This document shows positions 16,577-25,690 of a stretch of 64,000 nucleotides of DNA, one piece after another. The notes under the pieces were generated by a model. The model was given only the letters and a program-made list of their open reading frames with translations. It searched no databases and was not told where the DNA came from. The stretch comes from Pseudanabaena sp. ABRG5-3 (GTDB lineage: Bacteria > Cyanobacteriota > Cyanobacteriia > Pseudanabaenales > Pseudanabaenaceae). The DNA lies in the NCBI RefSeq assembly GCF_003967015.1, contig NZ_AP017560.1:2666001-2730000 (forward strand), read 5' to 3'. Each line of letters starts with the position of its first letter. The first letter of the stretch is position 1. Both the position numbers and the translations under genes were made by a program.

Positions 16577-17392
16577 TTACAATAAATCATCCATCAGTGC
16601 CATGACCCTAACTGCACCAGCGGTCAGATCAGGAGGTGTAGCAAGTGGTATTTGTTTTTCTAATACACCTTTGAGAGAAATTAATTTGAGGCTATTTTCC
16701 GCCATTGTGTTGCTAATTGCTTCCGCCGCTCCCAAATAACCGATCGCACCTAAATCGGAAAGAACAGTTCGCCGCAATTGTAAATCATTGTTGCTTAGAG
16801 CCTTAATGAGAATATCGCCGTAATGAGCTGCGGTTTTAGGATCGGATGAAAGCTGATACATTGCCCTCGCCGCCGCATACTTCACTCTAGGAATGGGATG
16901 TTCCAAAAATGGCAAGATCTGCGGAATTGTTTCCACTGCCCCCAAAGTTCCTAAAGCTTCGAGAATTGCGTCAAAAGGTTGATCACTTTCTAAACTCGAT
17001 ATTTCTGATGTTATTGGTGTATTGAGCATTTCCAATAACTTGGGAACACAGGCTATATCACCAAGCATTTCTAAAGATTGAGCCGCCGCCTCACGTACAT
17101 AAAAATCCTTACAGTCTAATGAGCGAATTAATGCCGAGACAGCACTGCGATCGCCAAGCTTTCCTAAAGCTCTAGCTGCATTACGTCGCAATGGATAACC
17201 ACCTGCATCTGTGCGATCAGCTTCATCATCTAGAGCATTAATTAAAAGAGCGATCGCTCTAGGATCCTTCACTCGAAATCGTCCGAGCCACCATGCCGCA
17301 TAGATCCGCAATCCTAAATCTTCGCATTGTAAATTAATAAGTGCCTGTTCTAAGGTCAACTGATTATCGTCTGGAAGTTCGGATTCACTCAT
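16577..17392 (-). CDS. cpcE: Phycocyanobilin lyase subunit CpcE
   Basis: Partner of CpcF in chromophore attachment to CpcA. 271 residues. The segment LRIYAAWWLGRFRVKDPRAI near residues 28-47 is strongly typical of CpcE, and it is followed by HEAT-like repeats (YPLRRNAARALGKLGDRSAV; FYVREAAAQSLEMLGDIACV; PRVKYAAARAMYQLS). The gene is 245 bp downstream of cpcA, with several hairpins between, so it may be read through at reduced level or have its own promoter. Confidence 0.92.
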   Translation of the reverse strand: MSESELPDDNQLTLEQALINLQCEDLGLRIYAAWWLGRFRVKDPRAIALLINALDDEADRTDAGGYPLRRNAARALGKLGDRSAVSALIRSLDCKDFYVREAAAQSLEMLGDIACVPKLLEMLNTPITSEISSLESDQPFDAILEALGTLGAVETIPQILPFLEHPIPRVKYAAARAMYQLSSDPKTAAHYGDILIKALSNNDLQLRRTVLSDLGAIGYLGAAEAISNTMAENSLKLISLKGVLEKQIPLATPPDLTAGAVRVMALMDDLL

Positions 17393-17487
17393 GGTTTTGT
17401 CGCTAAGAAATTTTCAAGCCTCCATTTTGACTACGGCAAAATGGAAATTCACATACAGCATTTTACAATCAAACAAACCCTGATTTT

Positions 17488-17542
17488 ATAGCTGTCGAAG
17501 AGAAAGGCGGCGCTTCGCGCCGCCTTTCTCTTCGACAGCTAT
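17488..17542. terminator. Perfect 26-bp-arm palindrome, tip GCGC-TTC-GCGC
   Basis: 17488-17513 pairs perfectly with 17517-17542 around TTC. Arms begin ATAGCTGTCGAAGAG. It sits in the cpcA-cpcE gap, with a second hairpin at 17543-17577 (AGTTTGAAAGTATT / AATACTTTCAAACT) right beside it. Confidence 0.8.
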
Positions 17543-17576
17543 AGTTTGAAAGTATTATCTTGCAATACTTTCAAAC

Positions 17577-17609
17577 TAAAAAAGACACCCCCTAAGGGGT
17601 GCTTTTTTT
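17577..17609 (-). terminator. Terminator after cpcA
   Basis: Read on the minus strand this is AAAAAAGCACCCC, a short TTA-type turn, GGGGTGTC and TTTTTT: a GC-rich stem with a U-tract, the classic intrinsic terminator form. It begins about 30 bp after the cpcA stop and should attenuate expression of cpcE and cpcF relative to cpcBA. Confidence 0.85.
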
Positions 17610-17637
17610 AATCCGAAGAATCTAATTAAAGATCAAA

Positions 17638-18129
17638 CTAGATCAATGCGTTGATAGCATAATCGAGGTAGGAGTTTGCTTCGGAAGCAGCGTCACCGCT
17701 CAAACCGTGGTTAGCCTTGATGTACTTCAAAGCTTCAACATACCAGCTAGGAGACAATTCAAAGGTACGGTTGATCTCAGCCAAGCCACTGATGAGGTAG
17801 TCATCAAGAGGACCTGTACCACCAACAACCAACGCATAGGTTACGATGCGGAGGTAGTAGCCGATATCTCTGGCGCACTTGTCCTTGCCAGTTTGGCTAG
17901 AAGCATAGTTAGAACCAGGGGTATTGGTGGTGTAAGGGAACTTTTGGTAAACAGCATTAGCTGCACCTGCTACCAATGAATCAGCCTTTTCGGTCAAAGC
18001 TCTAGCAGCAGCTAGACCAGATCCTGCTTGGCGGAAACGACCAAAAGCAACTTGCAATTCACTAGCGCTGAGGAAACGACCTTGAGAATCAGCTGTAGCT
18101 AGAGCTTCGGTTAAAGGGGTTTTTGACAT
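17638..18129 (-). CDS. cpcA: Phycocyanin alpha subunit
   Basis: Light-harvesting phycobilisome rod protein. 163 residues, the normal length (162-163). The single chromophore cysteine is C85 in [18 protein letters not shown], and the N-terminus [20 protein letters not shown] and C-terminus [11 protein letters not shown] are diagnostic for CpcA. It lies 49 bp after cpcB in the usual cpcB-cpcA order. Confidence 0.97.
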   Translation of the reverse strand: MSKTPLTEALATADSQGRFLSASELQVAFGRFRQAGSGLAAARALTEKADSLVAGAANAVYQKFPYTTNTPGSNYASSQTGKDKCARDIGYYLRIVTYALVVGGTGPLDDYLISGLAEINRTFELSPSWYVEALKYIKANHGLSGDAASEANSYLDYAINALI

Positions 18130-18178
18130 GACTTACAATATCTCCAAATAAATTTTTTAAACAATCAAAAGATGCAAA

Positions 18179-18700
18179 CTAAGCAACTGCTGCTGCTGCT
18201 CTGTCGAAATAGCTGCCGAGTTCAGCAATCAGGCTGCTGCAATCACCACGGGTAATGCCATTAGGATCGTTAGCGATTGCGATCGCTGCTTCTTTCATCT
18301 TTTGAACGCCAACTGCAACGGATGCACCAGGAGTACCAAGAGCCAAGTAGGTTTCTCTCAAACCGTTCAAGCAACGATCATCCAAGATGCTGGAATCGCC
18401 AGCGAATACTGCGTAAGTTACATAGCGCAAAATGATTTCCATGTCGCGCAAGCAAGCAGCCATACGACGGTTGGTGTAAGCATTTCCACCAGGAGCGATC
18501 AATGCAGGTTGCTCAGCGAACAAAGCACGAGCAGCATTAGCAACGATTGTAGAAGAGCTACCAGTGATGCGGTTTACAACGTCAATACGCTTGCTGCCAT
18601 CAGCAACGAGTGCATTCAAAGCATCTAGCTGAGAAGAGGTGAGGTATGCGCCACGTGAATCAGCTTGGGATACTACCTTGGCAAATGCATCTAATGTCAT
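18179..18700 (-). CDS. cpcB: Phycocyanin beta subunit
   Basis: Pairs with CpcA in phycobilisome rods. 173 residues; chromophore cysteines C83 ([16 protein letters not shown]) and C154 ([10 protein letters not shown]) are both present, as is N73, the residue methylated in beta-phycocyanins. The start [20 protein letters not shown] fits the family, and GGAGATAAACG precedes the ATG on the minus strand. No rod-linker gene (cpcC, cpcD) is found next to the pair, unlike many cpc operons. Confidence 0.97.
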   Translation of the reverse strand: MTLDAFAKVVSQADSRGAYLTSSQLDALNALVADGSKRIDVVNRITGSSSTIVANAARALFAEQPALIAPGGNAYTNRRMAACLRDMEIILRYVTYAVFAGDSSILDDRCLNGLRETYLALGTPGASVAVGVQKMKEAAIAIANDPNGITRGDCSSLIAELGSYFDRAAAAVA

Positions 18701-19202
18701 GTTACGTTTATCTCCAAATATGTTTAAGTGTCTTTATAAAGACTGAGATAGGCAGAGCCAATCAATTTTTTCTAAATCTGAGCAAATCCTAAAATCTAAT
18801 TAATTTTTGTATTTAACTAAAAAGTTAGAATGAGCTAGAAAAAGTTTTTATTTTTAATTTAATATAGTCGTCTATCTCAACTTCACTCGCTCAAGATTTA
18901 ACTTTCGCTCGTTTTGTTAGTTTTGATTTCCAACTTCTATGTTTATACTATGTCGTTGGATCGTTTTTTATTACAGATTGTCACAATTTATAACAGCTTG
19001 TTTCGGGTTTAGAAATTTTAGTATCAAAAACTACAATTTCTTTAAAAAGAAGAAAGACTAAAAACATTGCTGTGTAAAGCTTTTAAGCTATTTAGGAGTA
19101 TTAAGAAGGTTAAATATGATTTTTTCCTTGCTTATCGCATAAGCCAAATGGGTAGCCATATTGCTACTTTTCTGTTCAGTTGGAACCATAAATACTGATT
19201 TT
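18701..19202. promoter_or_regulatory. Long AT-rich 5' region of cpcBA
   Basis: About 500 bp upstream of cpcB hold no supported gene. Such long leaders are usual for cpc operons, and the main promoter is expected here, but I could not fix its position. AT-rich runs (AAAAAGTTTTTATTTTTAAT near 18839) are the only notable feature. Confidence 0.5.
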
Positions 19203-19247
19203 CAAATAAAAGAAAGGAGACGCATCGCGTCTCCTTTCTTTTATTTG
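19203..19247. terminator. Perfect 21-bp-arm hairpin after glyQ
   Basis: 19203-19223 (CAAATAAAAGAAAGGAGACG...) pairs with 19227-19247 around ATC. It overlaps the stop codon of glyQ and lies before the cpcB upstream region. Confidence 0.8.
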
Positions 19248-20155
19248 ACTCCTTGTAACTCTGAGCCTAGTGGAAATCCTAGTGCCTCTCGCTGTGCATA
19301 ATAAAGTTTTGCCACCTGTCGAGCTAGGTTACGGATGCGTCCGATATAGCGGGTGCGCTCGGTTACAGAGATGACTCCCCTTGCATCCAAAAGGTTGAAG
19401 GAATGGGAACATTTCAATACGTAATCAAAGGCGGGTAATACTAGCTCGGATTCTAGTAAATGTCCTGCTTCTTTTTCGTATTGTAGGAATAGCTGGAACA
19501 ATAGGTCAGAATCTTGGGGTTTACCGCCAAAATTGCCAAAGTTATAGCCGCTATGCTCGACTTCACCTTGGTGATGTACTTGACCATATTTAATGTCGCC
19601 TAATTCTGGGTGCGATCGCCACACAATGTCGTACACAGAGTCCACGCCTTGGAGATACATCACCAAGCGCTCTAAACCATAGGTGATTTCCGCAGAAACG
19701 GGACGACAGTCTAGACCGCCAACCTGTTGGAAGTATGTAAACTGGGTAACTTCCATGCCATCTAGCCAGACTTCCCAGCCCACACCCCATGCACCAAGGG
19801 TAGGCGATTCCCAATCATCTTCAACAAAGCGGACATCATGATCGGCGGGATCGATACCCAGATATTTCAAGCTATTTAGATATTGCTCTAGCACATCATC
19901 GGGAGATGGTTTAAGGATTACCTGAAATTGATAATAATGTTGCAAACGGTTAGGGTTTTCGCCATAACGCCCATCGGTGGGACGGCGGCATGGTTCCACA
20001 TAGGCAACGTTCCAAGGCTCAGGGCCGATCGCTCTTAGGAAAGTATGCGGACTCATGGTTCCCGCACCCTTTTCAATGTCATAGGGTTGAGCAATCAAAC
20101 ATCCGCGATCGCTCCAATACTTTTGCAACGCTAAAATAACCGACTGAAAATCCAT
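19241..20155 (-). CDS. glyQ: Glycine-tRNA ligase alpha subunit
   Basis: Catalytic subunit of the alpha2-beta2 bacterial glycyl-tRNA synthetase. 304 residues, normal for the family. The protein begins [20 protein letters not shown] and shows the class II motifs [19 protein letters not shown] and [20 protein letters not shown], plus [20 protein letters not shown] near the C-terminus. The beta subunit gene (glyS) is not in the window; separate alpha and beta genes are usual in cyanobacteria. Confidence 0.97.
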   Translation of the reverse strand: MDFQSVILALQKYWSDRGCLIAQPYDIEKGAGTMSPHTFLRAIGPEPWNVAYVEPCRRPTDGRYGENPNRLQHYYQFQVILKPSPDDVLEQYLNSLKYLGIDPADHDVRFVEDDWESPTLGAWGVGWEVWLDGMEVTQFTYFQQVGGLDCRPVSAEITYGLERLVMYLQGVDSVYDIVWRSHPELGDIKYGQVHHQGEVEHSGYNFGNFGGKPQDSDLLFQLFLQYEKEAGHLLESELVLPAFDYVLKCSHSFNLLDARGVISVTERTRYIGRIRNLARQVAKLYYAQREALGFPLGSELQGVK

Positions 20156-20235
20156 GCTTTACGGGACAATAACACTCTAATTGTCTTAATCCTACCAGCG
20201 ATCGCATCGACATTCTTGATAGAAGAACAGCACTA

Positions 20236-20282
20236 ACCCTCAAGAGAGTTGCGGCGCTTCGCGCCGCAACTCTCTTGAGGGT
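20236..20282. terminator. Perfect 22-bp-arm palindrome, tip GCGC-TTC-GCGC
   Basis: 20236-20257 (ACCCTCAAGAGAGTTGCGGC...) pairs with 20261-20282 around TTC. It sits at the end of the ProA-like gene, upstream of glyQ. Confidence 0.8.
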
Positions 20283-20284
20283 AA

Positions 20285-21583
20285 TCACAGTGGCCAAGAA
20301 CTGGTTAACACTTGCTTTGTGGTTGTCAAAGCATAAATATCGATCATCCCCGGATATCTGGATGCTCCTCGCGTTTTTAAGCTGGACATACCCAAAGCAA
20401 TTTTGACATTGCCATTTTCACCAACTTTGGCACAACGGCTAAATCGACTATGGGCATTGACAAAAATCGTACTGCTATTAATGCGACTAACAAAGCGATC
20501 GCGTTCAGATAAGGAGTCAGTTAGTAACACATCAGCATGACCACTACTATATTGATTGATCCATGCGATCGCCTCCTCCGTATCCTGCACCACTTTAATG
20601 GCGATGGTTTCATCTAAATAAGACTGTCCCCAAACATCCTCATGCTCAATTGCTTTATCAATCAGCGCTTGACTCGGTTTATCTGTTTCATCGCTATGGC
20701 TCTCTTCAAGGAACTGCCGAAAATAAGTAGTTGTGCCTGAACAGCCCCTTACCACCAAACCTTGCTTCTTTAAACGGACAATCCACTCGCCCAAACCACG
20801 ATCTAGCCATGACTGATGCACAACTACTTTTTCGATCGCATTGACAGCATCAGGCTCACCTTTACGACTATTTAAAATAATTTCCTTAGCAAATTCGAGG
20901 TTGCCTGAAGCCGATAAATATAGATAACAGTTACCCATAGCGATCGGTAAGGCAGAAACTGTAGCTTGCTTGCTCACCTGTTGTACAAAACTGGGGCGAC
21001 CATAGGGAATTACTAACCGCAAATATTTTTCTTGGACAATTAGCTCCTTCAAGGCAACCCCTTTAGGTACAGAGGTCATACATGCTTCAGGAAAGCCCCT
21101 AGATAGAAGAACATCTTTAGCGATCGCCGCGATCGCTTCTTGGGTATATGTACCCTCATTGCCTCCTTTGAGGATGATGGTATTCCCCACCTTGAGACAC
21201 ATGCCTGCCGCAATCAAGCTCAACTGCGGAAAGCCCTCATACACAAAAGCAACCACTCCCAAAGGAATCCTTTGATAGCCATTAATACCCACATGTAGCG
21301 TCAGAGGATCAGGCAACCCAGAAAGCTGTCTTAGGCATTCGAGCGCATGGTTAAGTCTTTCGGGCGTTAGTTTGAGCCACTCTAGTACCAACTCAGGTAC
21401 AGCCATATCGCGACTCGCTTCCAAATCCAAGGTATTTGCTTCGAGGATCGCATTTTTGTGTTTCTTAATTGCTTCAGCAAGCTCTAGCAATAGACTATCG
21501 CGTTCCCTTGTAGGAATTTGAGCGAGTTGTAGTGCTGCGGCATGGGATTTGTAAATGAAGCCTGTAAGGTCTTCTGGTGACAT
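20285..21583 (-). CDS. Divergent ProA-like protein (gamma-glutamyl phosphate reductase family), catalytic Cys missing
   Basis: 432 residues of the ProA branch of the aldehyde-dehydrogenase superfamily, which makes glutamate semialdehyde for proline. The general frame is kept (IPLGVVAFVYEGFP at about 106-119, GNTIILKGGNEG at 133-144). The motif that in ProA reads VCNALE around the catalytic cysteine here reads DAVNAIE (245-251), so the nucleophile is V247. The usual YESRP also appears as YEGFP, and the C-terminal EFGFGAEIGIS region as KVGENGNVKIALGMSS. I therefore doubt a normal ProA reaction. Many cyanobacteria carry a second proA gene, and this may be that paralogue. No proB is adjacent. Confidence 0.8.
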   Translation of the reverse strand: MSPEDLTGFIYKSHAAALQLAQIPTRERDSLLLELAEAIKKHKNAILEANTLDLEASRDMAVPELVLEWLKLTPERLNHALECLRQLSGLPDPLTLHVGINGYQRIPLGVVAFVYEGFPQLSLIAAGMCLKVGNTIILKGGNEGTYTQEAIAAIAKDVLLSRGFPEACMTSVPKGVALKELIVQEKYLRLVIPYGRPSFVQQVSKQATVSALPIAMGNCYLYLSASGNLEFAKEIILNSRKGEPDAVNAIEKVVVHQSWLDRGLGEWIVRLKKQGLVVRGCSGTTTYFRQFLEESHSDETDKPSQALIDKAIEHEDVWGQSYLDETIAIKVVQDTEEAIAWINQYSSGHADVLLTDSLSERDRFVSRINSSTIFVNAHSRFSRCAKVGENGNVKIALGMSSLKTRGASRYPGMIDIYALTTTKQVLTSSWPL

Positions 21584-21673
21584 ATGGGTAATAATTACTT
21601 GCTAAAAGCCTGAGGATATTGCTTTATAAGAAAATTTAATGAAGATTACAAAGTCAAGCTGCTCAGAAAGTTT

Positions 21674-22090
21674 CTAAAAATCGTGATGACGCAACACGAG
21701 CAATCGCCATATTAACAAACCTAAAAGGGTAAACAACAAAATCGCTAGAGGAATAGCAAAAGCTGATTTGAGATTTAGTGTCCACATAACTACTAAGGCA
21801 AAAAACAGCAAAGAAATTATGTACATCAAGGCTGTTTCTAACAAGGGATATTGTCGATACTCACGACTAGCTCGCCATTTGCCAATCCATTGCCATGTAT
21901 GACGTTGAGAATCAATGCCACCTACCTGCAATAGACTGTAACCATCATTTTCTAGCTCAAATAACAAAGAGCAGCGATCGCAGCCAAAAGCATCTGTCAG
22001 CGCGATCGGTTTTAATTTGCCGCGTTTACGTGGGCAAGGACAGGGGTAGATTTGCTCTAGATCAATTTTTTGAGGCTTATGAATATGCAC
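21674..22090 (-). CDS. Conserved small membrane protein with Cys pairs
   Basis: 138 residues. The first 40 carry four cysteines in two pairs (YPCPCP and FGCDRC), suggestive of a small zinc-ribbon-like unit, then WQWIGKWRASREYRQYP and two membrane helices (about 86-104 and 109-131). The C-terminus RLLVLRHHDF is basic. I do not recognise a named family; similar proteins appear to be cyanobacteria-specific, but that is from general memory and needs a search. It is a single-gene unit 90 bp upstream of the ProA-like gene on the same strand. Confidence 0.65.
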   Translation of the reverse strand: MHIHKPQKIDLEQIYPCPCPRKRGKLKPIALTDAFGCDRCSLLFELENDGYSLLQVGGIDSQRHTWQWIGKWRASREYRQYPLLETALMYIISLLFFALVVMWTLNLKSAFAIPLAILLFTLLGLLIWRLLVLRHHDF

Positions 22091-22429
22091 TAGACAGACA
22101 TGCTCAACAAAAATGTTAACAGTAGGCTCAGCGCAAGAGACTAATCTAAAGATTGTATATCAATAAAATAAAGAAGGTAAAGACAACACTTTCATTACAA
22201 TCTCTAGCATCACAGGCAGCAATTAATCGCTATAAAGTACTTTGATATTCAACAAGCATCGATATTTCTCTAGAAAGTCTTTCTTATCGACACTTTTCGT
22301 CAAAATGCCAAAATTATAGGCGGTTAATTCAGGGCAATCCGAATGTCAAAAATATTCTTAAAAAATTTGTGCTGCAATTTACCGAGATTGATGTATCATT
22401 CTATTCGGTGTGAAAAACACCTAGCCCAA
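22091..22429. other. Intergenic region before tRNA-Leu
   Basis: About 340 bp without a supported gene. A short plus-strand frame here runs straight through the tRNA and is not coding. No hairpin with long arms was found. Confidence 0.5.
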
Positions 22430-22510
22430 GCGGATGTGGCGGAATTGGTAGACGCGCTAGATTTAGGTTCTAGTATCTCTGATGTGAGAGTTCGAGTCTC
22501 TCCATCCGCA
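22430..22510 (+). tRNA. tRNA-Leu (UAG anticodon)
   Basis: 81-nt type II tRNA without encoded CCA. Acceptor arms GCGGATG (22430-22436) and CATCCGC (22503-22509) pair, followed by discriminator A. The anticodon stem CTAGA/TCTAG encloses the loop TTTAGGT, so the anticodon is TAG (22464-22466). The variable arm around ATCTCTGATGTGAGA is long, as in leucine tRNAs, and GTTCGAGTC is the T-loop. It lies at the left border of the polysaccharide locus. Confidence 0.96.
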
Positions 22511-22737
22511 TTAATAAACCTAGACAAGAGCCAGTGCATTGCATTGGCTCTTATTGCTTATAACGGTATTATGGCGGTTACGAAAATTGCTGAGTGCTAA
22601 TATTCTGTGCAATTAGGTCTGAGAAACATGCTATAAGTTTTTATCTCATTTTGTAACTATTGGTTTCCTAAAGCTTATAAGGGCTTGAGGTAAATTATTC
22701 CTAAACTGAGTCTGATTTACATTTATAGAAATTACTT

Positions 22738-24009
22738 ATGTCGGACACCGTAATTAGAGTAGAAAATCTAAGTAAAAAGTATGTAATTGGTCATCAGCGT
22801 GAAAGATATACTGCTTTAAGAGATGTCATTACTAATGGCATAAGGTCAATAGGACAAAGATTTTCTCAAAAAGACTACATCGATCCAGCCACTGAAGAAT
22901 TTTGGGCGCTCAAGGATGTCTCGTTTGAAATTAAACAGGGCGATCGCGTCGGCATCATTGGACGTAATGGTGCAGGTAAATCAACATTATTAAAAATCCT
23001 CAGTCGTATCACCGAGCCTACATCTGGAAGGATCTCAATTAAAGGTAGAGTCGCCAGTCTCCTAGAGGTTGGCACAGGTTTTCATCCTGAACTCACAGGC
23101 AGAGAAAACATCTATCTCAATGGCGCGATCTTAGGGATGGATAAGCGTGAGATCAAAAAAAAATTTGATGGAATAGTTGACTTTGCTGAGGTAGAAAAAT
23201 TCTTAGATACACCAGTTAAGCGTTATTCCTCAGGTATGTATGTCCGCTTAGCATTTGCAGTTGCCGCACACTTAGAGCCAGAGATTTTAATTATTGATGA
23301 AGTTTTGGCAGTAGGAGATTTGAATTTCCAGAAAAAATGCTTAGGTAAAATGAATGATGTTACGAGTGAGGGAAAAACAGTTTTATTTGTCAGTCATAAC
23401 ATTGCAGCAGTTCGCAAACTCTGTGAAAAGGCAATTCTTTTAGACAAAGGAAATATCATAAAACTAGGTAATACTAGTTCCGTTTTAAAAACTTATACTG
23501 AAACTGGTTTGAGTGTACAGTTTGGCTACGACTTACCTCAGCCTATAGATAAAAATGTCCCTGCATATGCTCATAAACTATTAGTTGAAGATGAATATGG
23601 GAATCCAGCATTTTCTCTTCCTGTTGGTAAGCCTTGGCGAGTAAGAGTACATTTCACAGTAACAAAAATTATTAAGCATTTTGTAATTGCTTTGGGAATC
23701 GTAACGAGTGAAGAAATGCCTTTGCGAACATCTTGGAGTAAACCAACATCTTTATCTCCGGGGGAATATCAAGCAGTTTTTAGTGAAGATTTCGTAATAT
23801 TAGGGGCAGGTCGTTATTCGCTAATAGTGGGTCTATCTCAGCATCTTCAGACATTCCATTACATTGAAAATGCTGGAATACTAGATATTGCAGCATTTAG
23901 TGAAAGAGAGGATATTGTAGCAGTTTCATCTGTTGGTAGTATTCTTAATCCTATGAATATTGAAATTATTAATAATAGTTTGTTAGTAAATTCAGCCAAC
24001 TTGTTTTGA
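22738..24009 (+). CDS. Polysaccharide ABC exporter ATP-binding protein (Wzt/TagH type)
   Basis: ATPase of the ABC-2 type exporters that carry O-antigen, teichoic acid or capsule across the inner membrane. 423 residues: ABC domain about 1-260 with Walker A GRNGAGKST, signature YSSGM and Walker B EILIIDEVLAVGD; from about 270 a beta-rich extension (PVGKPWRVRVHFTVTK...) in the position of the Wzt glycan-binding domain. Its membrane partner Wzm, normally the adjacent upstream gene, is not present anywhere in the window; upstream is tRNA-Leu. First gene of the glycan locus. Confidence 0.9.
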   Translation: MSDTVIRVENLSKKYVIGHQRERYTALRDVITNGIRSIGQRFSQKDYIDPATEEFWALKDVSFEIKQGDRVGIIGRNGAGKSTLLKILSRITEPTSGRISIKGRVASLLEVGTGFHPELTGRENIYLNGAILGMDKREIKKKFDGIVDFAEVEKFLDTPVKRYSSGMYVRLAFAVAAHLEPEILIIDEVLAVGDLNFQKKCLGKMNDVTSEGKTVLFVSHNIAAVRKLCEKAILLDKGNIIKLGNTSSVLKTYTETGLSVQFGYDLPQPIDKNVPAYAHKLLVEDEYGNPAFSLPVGKPWRVRVHFTVTKIIKHFVIALGIVTSEEMPLRTSWSKPTSLSPGEYQAVFSEDFVILGAGRYSLIVGLSQHLQTFHYIENAGILDIAAFSEREDIVAVSSVGSILNPMNIEIINNSLLVNSANLF

Positions 24010-24083
24010 TCCATCTTATAGATTTATTTGATATTTCTTTTGTTACAAGCTCTGTTAATAATACTTTATTTTGTATAAAGCAA

Positions 24084-24806
24084 ATGTTGATCTATTTTAA
24101 AAGAAAAATCAAGCAGTATATTTATCCTAAATGCAGGAAACTCAAAATCGGCGATTTTGCCAAAATTAGTTATTCACAGTGTGGTGAAGACTTGATTGTT
24201 AAGTTCATTTTTGATTGTTTAGGAATAGAAAAACCATCCTATATTGACATTGGAGCACATGATCCTGAATATCTCAACAATACAAATATCTTCTATTTAA
24301 ATGGATCGCGAGGAATTAATATTGAACCTGACCCCTGTTGTTATAAAAGAATTCAAGACAAAAGAAATCTTGATGTCAACTTAAATATTGGAGTATCTGA
24401 TATTGTTGGCGAAATGGACTTTTACTCCATATCACCATCTACATTAAACACATTCTCAAAAAGTGAAGCTGATAAATACGCTGCAATTGGACATCCTATT
24501 ACATCAGTTAAAAAGATAGAAGTTAATACTTTACCCAAAATTATACATAAATACTGTAACAATCATTTTCCTGATTTCTTATCATTAGATATTGAGGGTA
24601 TGGATGAAATAATATTAAAATCAATCAACTATGACGAAAACTTCCCAGTTGTTATTTGTGTTGAGACAATAAGCTTTTCTGAGAATGGAAATGGTATTAA
24701 AAATAGAACAATAATAGAATTTTTAGAAAGCAAAGGATATTTAGTATATGCAGATACTTATATTAATACAATTTTTGTAAAGAAAGACAAATGGATTCGA
24801 CCATAA
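24084..24806 (+). CDS. FkbM family methyltransferase
   Basis: SAM-dependent O-methyltransferase of the FkbM family, often acting on sugars of extracellular glycans. The SAM-binding part starts ISYSQCGEDLIVKFIF and PSYIDIGAHDPEYLNNTN, and the family's DFLSLDIEGMDEIILKSI follows. The frame opens upstream at a TTG overlapping the stop of the ABC gene (24006), but the ATG at 24084 gives the usual family N-terminus; about 240 residues result. Translation may be coupled to the gene before if the TTG is used. Low GC and no HIP1 site in this stretch. Confidence 0.85.
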   Translation: MLIYFKRKIKQYIYPKCRKLKIGDFAKISYSQCGEDLIVKFIFDCLGIEKPSYIDIGAHDPEYLNNTNIFYLNGSRGINIEPDPCCYKRIQDKRNLDVNLNIGVSDIVGEMDFYSISPSTLNTFSKSEADKYAAIGHPITSVKKIEVNTLPKIIHKYCNNHFPDFLSLDIEGMDEIILKSINYDENFPVVICVETISFSENGNGIKNRTIIEFLESKGYLVYADTYINTIFVKKDKWIRP

Positions 24807-24844
24807 ATAGAATACAATAAACAACATCTATTCCAGTTACTTGT

Positions 24845-25690
24845 ATGCAGTTAACAAGGCTAAATTATATTAACTCTCCATTGGTTATTGAGTATGAGCT
24901 AAAGCATCTTTTTAGATTAAAAGATGACCTTACGATATTTGATATTGGAAGCTGTGAAGGTGAAGATTCTATCAAATATTCTAGGCTTTTCCCTAATGCA
25001 AAAATATATGCTGTGGAGGCATTACCAAATAACTTAATTCTACTAGAGGCAAATCTAGAAAGATATTCAATATCTAATGTTGAAATTATACCCTTTGCTC
25101 TTTCTGATGAAATAGGATTATGTGATTTTTATGTTTCCTCTGGACAAATAGATGGAAAGTCAGAAAGCCAAGATTGGGATTATGGTAACAAATCTAGTTC
25201 TTTGCTTCCTCCTAGTAAATGTTTAAAAGAAGAAATACCATGGTTGAATTTCTCAGATACTATTAGTGTTGAGAGTAGAACATTAATAGATGTATGTATT
25301 GAAAAGGATATTGCTAGTATTGATTTTATCCATATGGATGTACAAGGTGCTGAGCTAAAAGTATTAAAAGGAGCAAAAGAAATTATAAATAATATTAAAG
25401 TTATCTGGCTAGAGGTAGAAGCCATAGAACTATATAAAGATCAACCTTTGAAAAGTGAAGTTGAGAAGTTTATGAATCAGCATGGATTTTTTATGATCAA
25501 GGATACTGTTGATAATGTATCAGGAGATCAGCTATATATTAACCTTGATAAATTCCCAAGTAAGTTATTTTTGATATATCTAATCTTTAAGCTGCGATTA
25601 CACAATATAAACAATAGAATTTTATGCTTGATACAAAAATTGGTACACAAAATGAAGAGAATCGTTTATTTTGGTTACAAAAGACACTAG
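24845..25690 (+). CDS. FkbM family methyltransferase (second)
   Basis: 281 residues. The SAM motif I is seen in DDLTIFDIGSCEGEDSIKYS, followed by KIYAVEALPNNLILLEANLE and the FkbM hallmark IDFIHMDVQGAELKVLKGAK. A C-terminal tail with a hydrophobic stretch (LFLIYLIFKLRL) goes beyond the methyltransferase core. Its last 67 bp overlap the next gene in another frame, an unusually large overlap that may mean the next gene starts further in, or that this tail is a scar of gene joining. Likely methylates a sugar in the locus product. Confidence 0.85.
   Translation: MQLTRLNYINSPLVIEYELKHLFRLKDDLTIFDIGSCEGEDSIKYSRLFPNAKIYAVEALPNNLILLEANLERYSISNVEIIPFALSDEIGLCDFYVSSGQIDGKSESQDWDYGNKSSSLLPPSKCLKEEIPWLNFSDTISVESRTLIDVCIEKDIASIDFIHMDVQGAELKVLKGAKEIINNIKVIWLEVEAIELYKDQPLKSEVEKFMNQHGFFMIKDTVDNVSGDQLYINLDKFPSKLFLIYLIFKLRLHNINNRILCLIQKLVHKMKRIVYFGYKRH

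Noticed and set aside
22343-22600. 85-codon plus-strand frame
   Set aside because: It runs straight through the tRNA-Leu gene; the ADVAELVDALDLGSSISDVR segment is tRNA read as protein.
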